Assembly (NCBI RefSeq): GCF_030272615.1
Contig: NC_081407.1
Span: 145,084,897-145,148,896 of the forward strand
Source: Cryptomeria japonica
Taxonomy: Eukaryota; Streptophyta; Pinopsida; Cupressales; Cupressaceae
DNA length: 64,000 nucleotides
Reading direction: 5' to 3'
The notes under the pieces were generated by a model that did no database searches, was not told where the DNA came from, and was given only the letters and a program-made list of their open reading frames with translations. Position 1 is the stretch's first letter, and each line of letters opens with the position of its first letter. The translations under genes were made by a program, and so were the position numbers. Positions 44,101-52,071 of this stretch are shown here, in pieces.

Positions 44101-44528
44101 AAAGAGATCTTAGTACTATACTTTTACTTTGTTTCTAATTACAGAGAACCCAGCCCATGTTCTTTACTAAACTAACCAATATTCTATCACTGTGGACTAA
44201 TAATTCACTCTACTTGACATACATGAACTGATTTTAGAATAAGTTTATAACCTGACCGAAACCCAGTTTACTTGGCATTAGGGAGTTTGTGTTCTCTCGA
44301 TTTGATAGTTTAGGTCATCTTTATTCTTGTGTTCTTTTAATTACTTTTGCACTCTTTCAATATATATGGAAGGAAACTTGTCAAAAATAAATCTTCTTTT
44401 GCTATTGATATTATTATCTAATTGGAGCTTTCAAAGTGCTTCATGAGAAGCTTTTCTTTTGCAGAGATTTAAGTACCGCTTTCCCCAGCTTTACCTCCAA
44501 TTCAGAAACAGATGATATAGCATGTTGA
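29020..44528 (+). CDS. CBL: Calcineurin B-like (CBL) calcium sensor, last three exons
   Basis: Exons 29020-29100 (81 bp), 29202-29314 (113 bp) and 44465-44528 (64 bp) join in frame into 85 codons plus the stop. Exon one reads [20 protein letters not shown], the segment after EF-hand 3 in plant CBL proteins. Exon two holds EF-hand 4, [12 protein letters not shown], with acidic residues at loop positions 1, 5, 9 and 12, and then KNMTLPYLR. The last exon gives [17 protein letters not shown] and a stop, including the FPSF motif whose Ser is phosphorylated by CIPK kinases in this family. CBL proteins bind calcium and recruit CIPK kinases to membranes. All splice sites are GT/AG and there are no stops, so the gene looks functional. 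Upstream exons were not found, so they lie outside the window or are too diverged to see. Confidence 0.88.
29202..29314 (+). CDS. CBL: CBL exon with EF-hand 4, 113 bp
   Basis: Bounded by acceptor TTTTCAAATGCAG and donor GTAATG. It encodes [14 protein letters not shown] to LPYL and leaves two bases for the next exon (phase 2). The short intron before it is 101 bp (29101-29201). Confidence 0.9.
29947..30647 (-). repeat. Copia B 3' LTR, 701 bp, rich in palindromes
   Basis: Starts TGTAAATGATGTTC and ends TATACATTAACA. It contains a 63-nt near-perfect hairpin at 30134-30196, three palindromes of the type ACACCCGATATAATCGGTGT (30255-30273, 30302-30321, 30355-30374), and an inverted pair around 30576-30620 (GAATGAGAGA/TCTCTCATTC). 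Confidence 0.9.
30648..30659 (-). other. Copia B polypurine tract
   Basis: Minus strand GCTAAGAGGGAG directly before the LTR start TGTTAATG. Confidence 0.8.
30774..31085 (-). repeat. Chain of hairpins in copia B 3' UTR
   Basis: Between the RNase H stop and the polypurine tract lie short palindromes at 30774-30795, 30804-30827, 30831-30850 and 30854-30875, arms GTATCRC/GTGATAC, TATCACA/TGTGAT-ATA, TATCAC/GTGATA and GTATTAC/GTAATAC. Then come two longer hairpins: 31021-31054 with perfect 13-bp arms (TGGACATTATAAG) and about 31063-31102 with GTTCAC...GTGAAC arms. Both have the same loop, ATCGTCAC. Confidence 0.8.
31197..31769 (-). pseudogene. Copia B RNase H
   Basis: An open frame of 190 codons encodes the end of RT and the whole RNase [78 protein letters not shown] and [15 protein letters not shown]. 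The first codons coincide with the TSD of the 4.3 kb insertion; upstream sequence continues at 36109. Compared with copia A the frame is intact here. Confidence 0.9.
32450..32465 (-). promoter_or_regulatory. TATA box of the 4.3 kb LTR
   Basis: Minus strand GCCTATAAATACAAGG followed by a purine-rich leader (AAAGGGGGAGAGAC). It is the only good TATA in this segment in the orientation predicted for the LTR. Confidence 0.5.
33430..35060. repeat. Degenerate tandem repeats in the 4.3 kb LTR
   Basis: At least a dozen diverged copies of TTTGAGGAATTCTGCCAAAC followed by AGTTAACATGCATTGTC or similar, often preceded by CCTTGAGACCACGTGAC. Clear copies are near 34010, 34080, 34180, 34440, 34630, 34700 and 34970. 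Spacing is irregular (about 60-180 bp). No ORF of merit. Confidence 0.7.
35274..35498. repeat. Four tandem 35-bp hairpins
   Basis: Palindromes at 35274-35308, 35346-35380, 35405-35439 and 35464-35498 have arms GGTTAGAAATGCTCA/TGAGCATTTCTAACC with a 5-base AAAAR loop. Two units are perfect over 15 bp. Spacing is 72, 59 and 59 bp. Confidence 0.92.
36109..37061 (-). pseudogene. Copia B reverse transcriptase
   Basis: Minus strand from 37061: [60 protein letters not shown], then (36720-36470) the AFLN segment, [20 protein letters not shown] and the catalytic [17 protein letters not shown]. It ends with [20 protein letters not shown] and [11 protein letters not shown] at the insertion point 36108. 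Stops at about 36755, 36610 and 36360 interrupt it. The YVDD box is intact. Confidence 0.88.
37033..37645. other. 555-bp insert of unknown origin between 29-bp direct repeats
   Basis: TGATGTTCAAGTGCATCTGA and nine further bases occur at 37033-37061 and again at 37617-37645. They encode the same copia segment (NVSDALEH), so 37062-37616 was inserted. The insert has no LTR or TIR ends. Its minus strand carries an ORF (37282-37062) with [15 protein letters not shown] repeated twice and partly a third time, after [21 protein letters not shown]-rich sequence fills the other half. It could be a captured host fragment or break-repair filler. Confidence 0.65.
37646..39420 (-). pseudogene. Copia B zinc knuckle, protease and integrase
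   Basis: Minus strand: nucleocapsid [10 protein letters not shown] (39350-39330, last Cys replaced), then an open frame 39343-38249 with protease [14 protein letters not shown] (catalytic DSG kept), the pre-integrase block [13 protein letters not shown] (the second His side kept) and [12 protein letters not shown], and the integrase core [24 protein letters not shown] and GIAERKNW. After a stop at about 38250, 38149-37745 gives [20 protein letters not shown] and [20 protein letters not shown], the C-terminal part. Order is copia type. Only a few stops separate the segments. Confidence 0.88.
39594..40064 (-). pseudogene. Copia B gag
   Basis: Starts [20 protein letters not shown] at 40064, about 80 bp from the primer-binding site, and contains [40 protein letters not shown] and [10 protein letters not shown], the UBN2-type copia gag. 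A TAG stop follows GLPSI where copia gag usually has Trp, as in copia A at 20629. The remaining gag continues in frame with [16 protein letters not shown]. Confidence 0.88.
40145..40156 (-). other. Copia B primer-binding site
   Basis: Minus strand TGGTATCAGAGC directly next to the LTR, an exact match to the tRNA-iMet complement used by plant copia elements. Confidence 0.9.
40157..42403 (-). repeat. Copia B 5' LTR, interrupted and truncated
   Basis: LTR sequence covers 40157-40626 and 42329-42403. Relative to 29947-30647 it has an extra tandem copy of about 46 bp near 40470-40530, a 1.7 kb LTR insertion, and loses the last 190 bp or so after CTCGATTTG. The hairpin corresponding to 30134-30196 is at 40343-40405. 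Confidence 0.9.
40627..42323 (-). mobile_element. 1.7 kb LTR insertion, TSD GAACA, empty site known
   Basis: Starts TGTAATATCCC and ends GGGGACATTACA, flanked by GAACA at 40622-40626 and 42324-42328. The empty target is seen in the other LTR of copia B at about 30374-30390 (GTGAACATAGACTAATC). No coding sequence. It contains tandem CACTGTTCAYGCG-type repeats (41240-41320) and a TATA-containing palindrome ACTTACTATAAATAGTAAGT twice (about 41988 and 42124). The inverted left part of the sequence resembles the 5' end of 4515-6054 (AGCCTAT...TAGGCTAA). Confidence 0.88.
42404..43373 (-). mobile_element. LTR fragment of the TGTAATGTCCCC family
   Basis: Ends GGGGACATTACA at 43362-43373, the inverse of the family terminus. 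The minus strand has TATA-like AATTATAAAAGG near 43105. The left boundary is where copia B similarity stops (GATTTG/ATACAGC), but no TSD could be matched, so a deletion at the join is likely. Confidence 0.5.
44465..44528 (+). CDS. CBL: CBL last exon with FPSF motif and stop
   Basis: Acceptor CTTTTGCAG; the exon completes an Arg codon from exon two and encodes [20 protein letters not shown] then TGA. The C-terminal length after FPSF is normal for CBL proteins. Confidence 0.9.
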
Positions 44529-44960
44529 CAAGTCATACATATTGTGAAGAAGTTCAGCATGGAAAGTCAAGGTTTTGTGGTTGAAGATGTTAAAGGACAG
44601 TTTTTCCAAGATATGTTTTGTAACAAAATTGGATGAGCTTGTAAATATAGTGTAAATAAGTAGTTGTATGGATTTTACATGTAAAGAAAGTTTTCCTAAG
44701 CTATATTTTGTGACAACTTGGATGAACCAGTAATTCTAGCGTCACTATTTTGTTGTAGGAATTCAACTGCAAAATGGCACATTAAGAGAAAGCTATCACC
44801 GCACAAGGTGATAGTGATGTTTAGATCGAGTTCTCACTATTTGTGAGTTGCATAGATATTCAGGCAATTGTACATACAATGTAATGTTCATGTATATCTT
44901 TCTTTGGACAGATTGAGTGCAGTATCTGCAATAAAATTAAAATTTACTGCGGAGATGTGA
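44529..44960 (+). other. CBL 3' UTR with AATAAA
   Basis: Non-coding AT-rich stretch after the CBL stop. An AATAAA at 44930-44935 is a plausible near-upstream polyadenylation element; the cleavage site would be shortly after. Confidence 0.5.
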
Positions 44961-45649
44961 ATGACTGTTTTTTTAAAATATGCAATAAATTCCTTCTGTG
45001 TTATAGTTTTGAAGAAACAGAAATGTTGTGGGATAAAAAATCAGGTAACATAATTGGTTCAACACACTTTGATATGCTTCGAATACCAAGTTGTTTAATT
45101 ACATTATAAAAAATGTATTCCTAGCTGTATTGTTCTACTTTAGATGTTTATAGTCATCTCAGGGTCATGCAACACTGGTTCCTGGTGTTGAAGAATACTT
45201 TTAAGTTTTTTAAATAATTCGATTGTCTCCTGTTACACTGTATGGACAGAGGTCACGAAACTGTCATCAAGATAGATCTGCATTAAGAATGGAGACTACA
45301 TCTATTACGCTGTATGGATATATGTTATTTCAAACAGCCTTCAAATTTAATGTGCATGAGATGTCCATCTGAATCAAGGATAGCGATTAAATCTATTAAT
45401 TGCAAGTAAAGATATAAGTAAAATCATTTGAGAATCATATGAAGATCATACACGTTAGATTGAAAGGTGTAAATCAGGCATGGACAGATGAATGCATTTA
45501 GATCAACAATACCTTATAACATGTCATAACATGTGTTATAAATTGGTCAACTAGTGTAAGTCTTCCTTACGAATTAAGTAAACTAATATATTTATGTTGA
45601 GATAAATAAATACAATACAATAATACTTGCATACCAATTACATATTGTT
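44961..45649. other. Intergenic, nothing recognised
   Basis: AT-rich sequence between the CBL 3' end and the chromovirus relic. No ORF or repeat was recognised. Confidence 0.5.
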
Positions 45650-46003
45650 GTTCTTTTGATTCTAAATTCTTTTCCAAATCCAAACTTGATGATTTGATGC
45701 CTTTGCCCAATGAATAGATCCACCTTTTATATTCCCCATGAAGGTATGAAGAGTCACAATTCCGTTACTATAGCAACTCTTCACAAGGGATACAACAACC
45801 CATAAGTGAAGCTTCCCCCCTTTCTACTAATCTTTGCCCCTTCAAAACCAATTGATGATTAATTTTGTTTGGTAAAACATGCACCCTTTGGAGGAATCAT
45901 CACCCATAACTATTACTCCCCTTTGTGTTTCCTTTGTTGGGGCTTAAACAAAATGATTTATAACATTTAAATGCTACAATCTGAGTCTATGGTTTAGGTA
46001 CGA
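45650..46003 (-). repeat. Gypsy 2 3' LTR, truncated
   Basis: Matches 51335-51693 over blocks such as AATGAATAGATCCACCTTTT and TTTATATTCCCCATGA, with clear divergence. The part corresponding to 50591-51330 is missing on the left. Confidence 0.8.
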
Positions 46004-46009
46004 GTCTGC

Positions 46010-46500
46010 CCTTCTCGAGATTGCTTGTCCACAAGCAATTTCAAATCTGGATGGTCAAATATTTTTTCCCCTTCCCAAGTGGCGTCTTTTATAGGCAAGT
46101 TCTTCCACTTAACCAAATCCTTTGGAATGGCCTTATTTCTTAATTTCCTTTCTTGCATGTCAAGGATAGCCTCAAGTTCTGAAATTAATCTTTGTCATCA
46201 AGCAAGAGTAATTCTAGACATGGTGTAACATGTTTCCCTAATACCTTCTTGAGGTGTGATACATGGAAGACATTATGAATTCAACTATTTGTTGGTAGCT
46301 CTTAACTCAAGCAACTTCACCATTTTTTTGTATAATCTTATATGGGCCATAGAATTGTGGGTTGAGCTTCTCAACCCCACTCCCCTTTCGTTGATATTGC
46401 ACATGGTGCAAATTATCTATAAGTGTATCCACAATGTCTATAATTTGTTGTACTAAGTCTCTAGCTCCTGGCACTCAACTTTTGGTGAGAATTAAATCTC
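46010..46500 (-). pseudogene. Gypsy 2 integrase tail and chromodomain
   Basis: Minus strand: KLNPQFYGPYKI, IHNVFHVSHLKKVLGKHV, and then at 46180-46020 ERKLRNKAIPKDLVKWKN followed by LPIKDATWEGEKIFDHP. The KWKN/ATWE core is the chromodomain beta-strand and aromatic region, which in chromoviruses can target integration to particular histone marks. The frame stops inside the first bases of the 3' LTR, as in other plant chromoviruses. Confidence 0.82.
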
Positions 46501-46559
46501 CCAATAAGGTTGCCTCGTACCCATACAATGCTTTGAAAGGACTCGTCTCTATTAACATA

Positions 46560-47215
46560 TGATGAGTGGTGTTGTAGCAATATACCCCAAGGTGTACAAT
46601 CATTTGGTCCATTTGTTTTGCTTCCTGGTGACATAGTTTCTTATATATCCATCGGTTTGTGGGTAGTAACTTGTACTAGGGGTGATTTTAGTCCCTGCTA
46701 GTCAGAAGAGCTCTTGCCAAAACAAATCAAGGAATCTACTACCCCTGTAACTGGCACTGTTTTTGGGTAAACCATGTAGTTTGAAAATTTATTTGTAGAA
46801 GACATCTGCCACCTGAGGGGCTCTATAGTCAGTAGATATTGCAAGGAAATGTGCATGCTTAGTCAAATGGTCCACCACAACATATAAATAATCCTCTCCT
46901 TGCACCTTTGGGATTCGTTTAATGAAATCCATCGAAAAACTTTCCCATTTCTAATTAGGTATAGGTAGGGGTTGAAGTAATCCTATGATAAATGTATGTC
47001 CTTTATTCATTTGACACATCATGCACACTCTAATGTGTTTTAGGACATCGCCCTTGAGATCTTTCTAGTAGAATATTTCCCTTTTTTTTGTAAGTTTTGT
47101 AGTACCCTTTATGCCCTACCAAAGGAGTTTCATGAGAAGCTTTCATAAATTTTCCTTTCATCTTTGATCTTGAAGCAATATATATTCTATCATTGTAGAG
47201 AATGAGTTCATCCAA
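46560..47215 (-). pseudogene. Gypsy 2 integrase
   Basis: H2C2 region at 47215-47040 (MDELILYNDRIYIASRSKMK, HETPLVGHKGYYKTYKK) and core at 46950-46650: WESFSMDFIKRIPKVQGEDY (first Asp), YVVVDHLTKHAHF, KLHGLPKNSASYRGSRFL, where the expected second catalytic Asp is replaced, and PQTDG, with the Glu region broken. Inactive. Confidence 0.8.
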
Positions 47216-47479
47216 TTCTTGGTACCTTTCACCTTTTATTTTATCTTCTAATATATCATTTGATAATGTGTCCTTAGCATATTTTGCAATTATGAAATTC
47301 TTTCATTGTGGAGATATCCATCATGGAGCTTAGATGGGGTTTTAGTGATAAGGCATTGACTAAAACATTATTGTTTCATTTCATGTACTCAATATCATAG
47401 ATGGGGTTTTAGTGATAAGGCATTGACTAAAACATTATTTTTTCATTTCATGTACTCAATATCAAAGTCATAGGCTTGT

Positions 47480-47801
47480 CATTTGTTAACCCATTTTTGT
47501 TGTCCACAATTTAAATATTTTTGGTTTAAGAACAATCTCAAACTATTATGATTAGTTTTTACAACATGAACCTCCCACAAATAGAGCGTTGTGTAAACTT
47601 TGCTAGGGCATGCATGATTGCTAACATTTCCTTATCATATATGAAATAGTTATTTTCGATCTCTTTTAGTTTTTGACTTTCAAAAGTTATGGGATGTTTG
47701 TTTTGCATTAATATTGTTCTAATACCTTCTCTAAAAGCATCACATTCTAACTCAAATGCTAATGAAAAGTTTGGAATTGTCAAAATTGGGCAAGAGCTCA
47801 T
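47480..47801 (-). pseudogene. Gypsy 2 RNase H
   Basis: Minus strand: CPILTIPNFSLAFELECDAF, GIRTILMQNKHPITFESQKL, IYDKEMLAIMHALAKF. It is the gypsy-type RNase H with the first catalytic Asp (ECDA) and the Glu (DKEMLA) present. It is broken after HALAKF. Confidence 0.85.
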
Positions 47802-48089
47802 TATTCCTTTAGCTTTTCAAAAGTTTGTTGGGCCTCTAAACTCCATAAGATTGAACCTTTCTAGGTTAAGTTTTTTAGGGGGGGGACTAACCATAAGAAT
47901 CCTTTAACGAATCTTCTATAATAGCTACAAAGTCCCAAAAATCCTCTCAGATGCATTAAAGTCCTTGGTTTTGGCCAATCCTTTATGGGTTTAATCTTTT
48001 CTTCATGAACATTGACTACTTAGGCATTGATTTAGTGTCTTAGATAAGAAACCTCCTCTAATCCAAATTCACATTTGGACATTTTTTTA

Positions 48090-48800
48090 AATAATGATTG
48101 TTGTTTAAGTATCTCCAATACTTCATATATGTGCCTTAGGTGTTCTTCCCAATTTTTTGCTATAAATCATAATGTCCTCAAAGAATACCAAGAAGAATTT
48201 TATTATTTGTTTGCTAAATAGGTTATTCATGTAACATTGGAATGTATCAGGGGCATTGGTTAGTCTAATAGGCAAGACAAGGAACTCAAAGTGCCCAAAA
48301 TAACACCTAAAAGTTGTTTTGTGAACATCTTCCTTCCTCAACCTTATTTGGTGGGGTACCCTGAATGTACGTCATTTTTTTAGTGCACTACCCCATGAAG
48401 CTCATCAATTAGTTTATCTACACTAGGAATGGGGTAATGCTTTTTTAGTATAATCAATGCACATCTTCATGGTGTCATCTTTATTTTTTACTAATACTAT
48501 AGAGGAAGAAAATGTGCTAGAGCTAGGTTGAATATATACCATTTCCAATAATTCCTTTATGGTTTTCTCAATTTCTTCTTTATATTTTCTTGGATATTGA
48601 TAGGTTGTGGTGATAATGAATTGTGTCCCTTCTTCAAGCTCAATAGTATGTTTGGAAGCCCTTGTTGGTGGAAGTCTTGGAGGAATGCCACTAAAAACCT
48701 TTTTGTTTTTGTTTAGGATAGGTTGGATGTCACATGAATAATTATTCCTTTGTTGGTTGAAGATTTGTCGAGTATCATACACTGTGCAACCCATTCTACT
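48090..48800 (-). pseudogene. Gypsy 2 reverse transcriptase
   Basis: 48794-48423 encodes KHTIELEEGTQFIITTTYQY, KEEIEKTIKELLEMVYIQPS and VLVKNKDDTMKMCIDY. 48341-48123 encodes TTFRCYFGHFEFLVLPIRLT, NAPDTFQCYMN and the catalytic box FFEDIMIYSK. The box should be F/Y-V/F-D-D, so one catalytic Asp is now Glu. About 25 codons between the two parts are scrambled by frameshifts. Confidence 0.85.
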
Positions 48801-49129
48801 TTACCATGTCTAAAGGCTCTCTCCATTCTTTTGGATGATACAACCCTTGGGGTCCCATTAGATAAACCTTGTTAGATTATATCTTGGTCTTTGTGTTGGA
48901 AACAAAGCTCCATCTTTTGGAAGCCTTGTTAATATCTCCCTAAGGAATGCAACCATTGGATGCCTAATACCACTTTAGTATCACCCATGTTCACCACTTA
49001 GAAGTCCTCCTTGATTCGATGTCTTCCTAAGGTAATATTCCATTGTTAGATTCTTTGTGTCCATCGAGTAGTTAGCTCATCCACCATGACCACCTTGAAA
49101 CCTTCAAAATCTTCAGTTTCTAATTTCAT

Positions 49130-49440
49130 TCTTGTCACTAGGTTTTCGTTGATGAAGTTATGAGTGGCATCGCTATCCACTAGGACAATCACTTTTTGTC
49201 CATTTAGAACACTATGGATTCTAAAAGGGTGATATTTGGATGCTCCCGAAAGTGCGGCTAATGTACCAATTGCATTTTCTTCATCTTCTTATTTCCTTTT
49301 CTTGCTTTGGGTTTCGTATTCTTTTTCATTTATCTCCTCATTTGATATTGCTTCTTAGTTGTGTGCTTGTCCCTTTTTTGCACAACTATGTCCATACACT
49401 CATTTCTCCTTACACCAAAAACACAATGTTTTCTTTTGAG
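49130..49440 (-). pseudogene. Gypsy 2 zinc knuckle and protease
   Basis: CFWCKEKWVYGHSC at about 49425-49380 is a CCHC knuckle. It is followed by GTLAALSGASKYHPFRI and the protease motif VLVDSDATHNFINENLV at about 49195-49145. The catalytic triad reads DSD where aspartic proteases have DS/TG. Confidence 0.8.
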
Positions 49441-49851
49441 GCTCTTCTCTGCCATCCTTTGTATTGAAAGATTGAGAAGGAAATTTCTTTGAATGACCAT
49501 CTTTCTTATAGAAGGGTTGGGTATATACATGTTTGAGATTAGATTCTATATATAGATTTTGATTTTTGTTGATGTGACTTCTAACCTTAAGTCTTCTTGG
49601 ATTGCATCTTGAAGTGATGTAGGGTTAATAGCGCTCACCAAGTCATAGATTGATTCTTTTAACCCTTCGATAAATAGTTATGTAAGCCTACCTTTGGTAA
49701 TCTCTAGTACCATGACTAAATGTTTTGGAATTCTGCTACATAATACTCTATAAATCATTGTTGTTTTAATGGTGTTAATTCTTGAAGTGTATTTTAGGAT
49801 ATTTTTTATCAAATCAATTTATAAGTTTTTGTGTGAATTTATTGTAGGTTG

Positions 49852-50590
49852 TTATGTTGTATGCCCTTGAGTAATAATACCATGATGCCACCAATTGTGT
49901 GCAACTTCTTCCAAATGTAAGATAAAAAAATTGATGGCATCATCTTTAATCATGGGACTAATGGAGAAGTAGGCATCCAAATTTTGTACCCATGAATGTG
50001 CCATGACTTTTTTCGATCCATAAAAGTTGGGGAGAGTCATTTTACTCATTATTTGACATAAATCTTTGTTATGTTGTCTTTTTTCCTTTCTAGGGCTACT
50101 ATGTGTCCTAGCATCACAATATTCCCTAAGTGGAATATTCTCCTTATTCAAGGTCCAATCTTGAGTAGGCTTCAACATATTCATCAAAGTTATTAATTGG
50201 TGGATTGTTTTCTTCTTTTTTCCCTATTGATTCTTCTCTAAGTAAGAATGAGGGTATTGTTAAACTTGGTGTTGACCCTAATGGTGATATGTTGTTATTC
50301 TCCAAGTGATTGGAATTTTCATCCCTCCTATTTTTTTGGTTGGTTCTAAGGGCATTGATTGTCTTATTCATGTTTTGTAGGGTTTTGAGATGTACTTGAG
50401 TTGTCCTTTCATTATGTTCCATGAAGGCTCTCAACTCATTCCCTATTTGTTCACCCATTTTATTGTCTTGAGTAGGGCTTTTTGTAAATTTCCTTATTTC
50501 TCTTTCCAATGCCTTTGAGCTCTTTGTCTTGATTGCATAAACTACTCTTCTTGATCCTCCAGTTGGTAGGATCAAGGCTTTGGTACCAAT
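49852..50590 (-). pseudogene. Gypsy 2 gag
   Basis: From just inside the 5' LTR, minus strand: an N-terminal charged region (QIGNELRAFMEHNERTTQ), then LPNFYGSKKVMAHSWVQNLD, FFILHLEEVAHNWWHHGI. The WWHH motif and the FxG...W..LD pattern match gypsy capsid and parallel the relic at 1385-2600. A frameshift near 50160 divides it. Confidence 0.85.
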
Positions 50591-51693
50591 TGTAATGTCC
50601 CCTTTTGGGATATACCTAATTTTGGCCAAAAATAACAATTCATTTACAAATAGAACTCTATAATAAAATTTCATAATTGTAATGCCAATTTAGAGAAAAG
50701 CCTAATTGAGGTCTTATAAATAATATTAGTTAACATCAAAGCATTAATATCAAGAATCTATGATCTTAGACAAATAATCTTTATTAAAATCAAAGTATCC
50801 TAAAATCATTTATATCTATTTCATGGCTTATTCACATAGTCAACCATATTAAGAATCCAGTGGAAAAGCTTGATAGGACGTTGGAAGACTGTCCTCCTCA
50901 ACCAAGCCCAAGGGCATAGAATGAACCTTTAATCATTTAGCCCATTGGCCCATAAGTACGGCAAGACCTCCAGTCCATCAATCTTAGAGTGGTATAATTG
51001 ATGAGTGGTGTAGTGACTTCAAAGTTGGTGTTTATGATGACTACCTATAGTTGTTAAAAGCAACCAATCATGTGATGCCACATCAGTTGCACAAATATGG
51101 GTTTCCCTTTTGCATGACCATTGGTCTCACCTTTTCTTTGCATTGTTTTGGATACCTTCAGAAAAATCATGTTGATGTGGCATCATATTTGATGATGAAG
51201 CCCTAAAACCTTAGTTATAAGTAGGGGATTTTCCAAGTAAGCTACTGTAAAAAATTGGGAGTGATTTAAAATTTATATATATGTTTTTGAGAAGAGAAAA
51301 TTTAGGGTGCTCAACTAATGGATCCTTTGTTGTTTTTGAATTCTAAATTCTCTTACATATCCAAACTTGATGATTCAATGCCTTTTCCCAATGAATAGAT
51401 CCACCTTTTATATTCCCCATGAGGGGATAAAGAGTCACAACTTCAAATAGTATAGCAATTGTTCACAAGGGATATAACATCTCATAATTCAAGTGTCCCT
51501 CCTTTATACTAATCATTTCCCCTTCGAAACCAATCAACACTTCCTTAATATTGTTTGGTAAAATATGCACCCTTTAGACAAATCACCACCCATAACTATC
51601 ACTCGCCTTTGTGTTTCCTTCACTATGCCTTAAAGACAATGATTTATAACATTAAAATGTTGTGATTTGAGTCTCGATGGTAGAGGTATGACA
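50591..51693 (-). repeat. Gypsy 2 5' LTR, 1103 bp
   Basis: Starts TGTAATGTCCCCTTTTGGG and ends GGTATGACA. Inside the element, directly next to it, the minus strand reads ATTGGTACCAAAGCC, a decayed initiator-Met-like primer-binding site. Confidence 0.8.
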
Positions 51694-51911
51694 CTGAGGA
51701 GGTTATTTTGCTGCTAACTAGCCATTGTAGATGACACAATCCCTAGTAGTGGGTTTCTCTCCTTATTCCTAAATTGGCAAATCTTGCCTTAGGTATTGTA
51801 GAGTATGGGGTTTTTGAAACTATTGTTTCTAAACAATATGTTTAGGAAAGAAATATGGTTGAAGAGGATGAACTTCTTCTTTCTAATCTTTTTTTAGGCT
51901 TGGAGGAAGGT
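51694..51911. other. Spacer, nothing recognised
   Basis: Short segment between gypsy 2 and the copia C LTR remnant, with no recognisable coding motif. Confidence 0.4.
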
Positions 51912-52071
51912 GTAGGCTTGATTTAGGACCATGTTATATCATGTATATCATTATATTGGTCTGGTGGTCAATCTTTGTATCGTGTGATGTAATTTTGTAA
52001 TTATGAGTTGAGGGTTTAACCGACCTTGTTGTCAAGGTTGACGATTTGTATAAATAGATGATATAGTTGTG

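Larger units (their letters stand above)
29315..44464 (+). other. 15.15 kb CBL intron filled with nested retrotransposons
   Basis: Runs from donor GTAATG to acceptor TTTTCTTTTGCAG. It contains copia B (29947-about 42403) in antisense orientation with its own insertions, and another LTR fragment up to 43373. The non-transposon parts 29315-29946 and 43374-44464 hold no ORF. A 28-bp direct repeat (CTGAAAAGAGGAGTTTGAAG core) occurs at 43645 and 43700. Confidence 0.85.
45650..51693 (-). mobile_element. Ty3/gypsy chromovirus relic (gypsy 2)
   Basis: Minus-strand element: 5' LTR 50591-51693, gag, zinc knuckle, protease, RT, RNase H, integrase, chromodomain, and a truncated 3' LTR 45650-46003. Domain order with integrase after RNase H and a terminal chromodomain defines a chromovirus. 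It is heavily decayed by stops and frameshifts. The outer end of the 3' LTR is missing, so a TSD cannot be tested. Confidence 0.85.
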
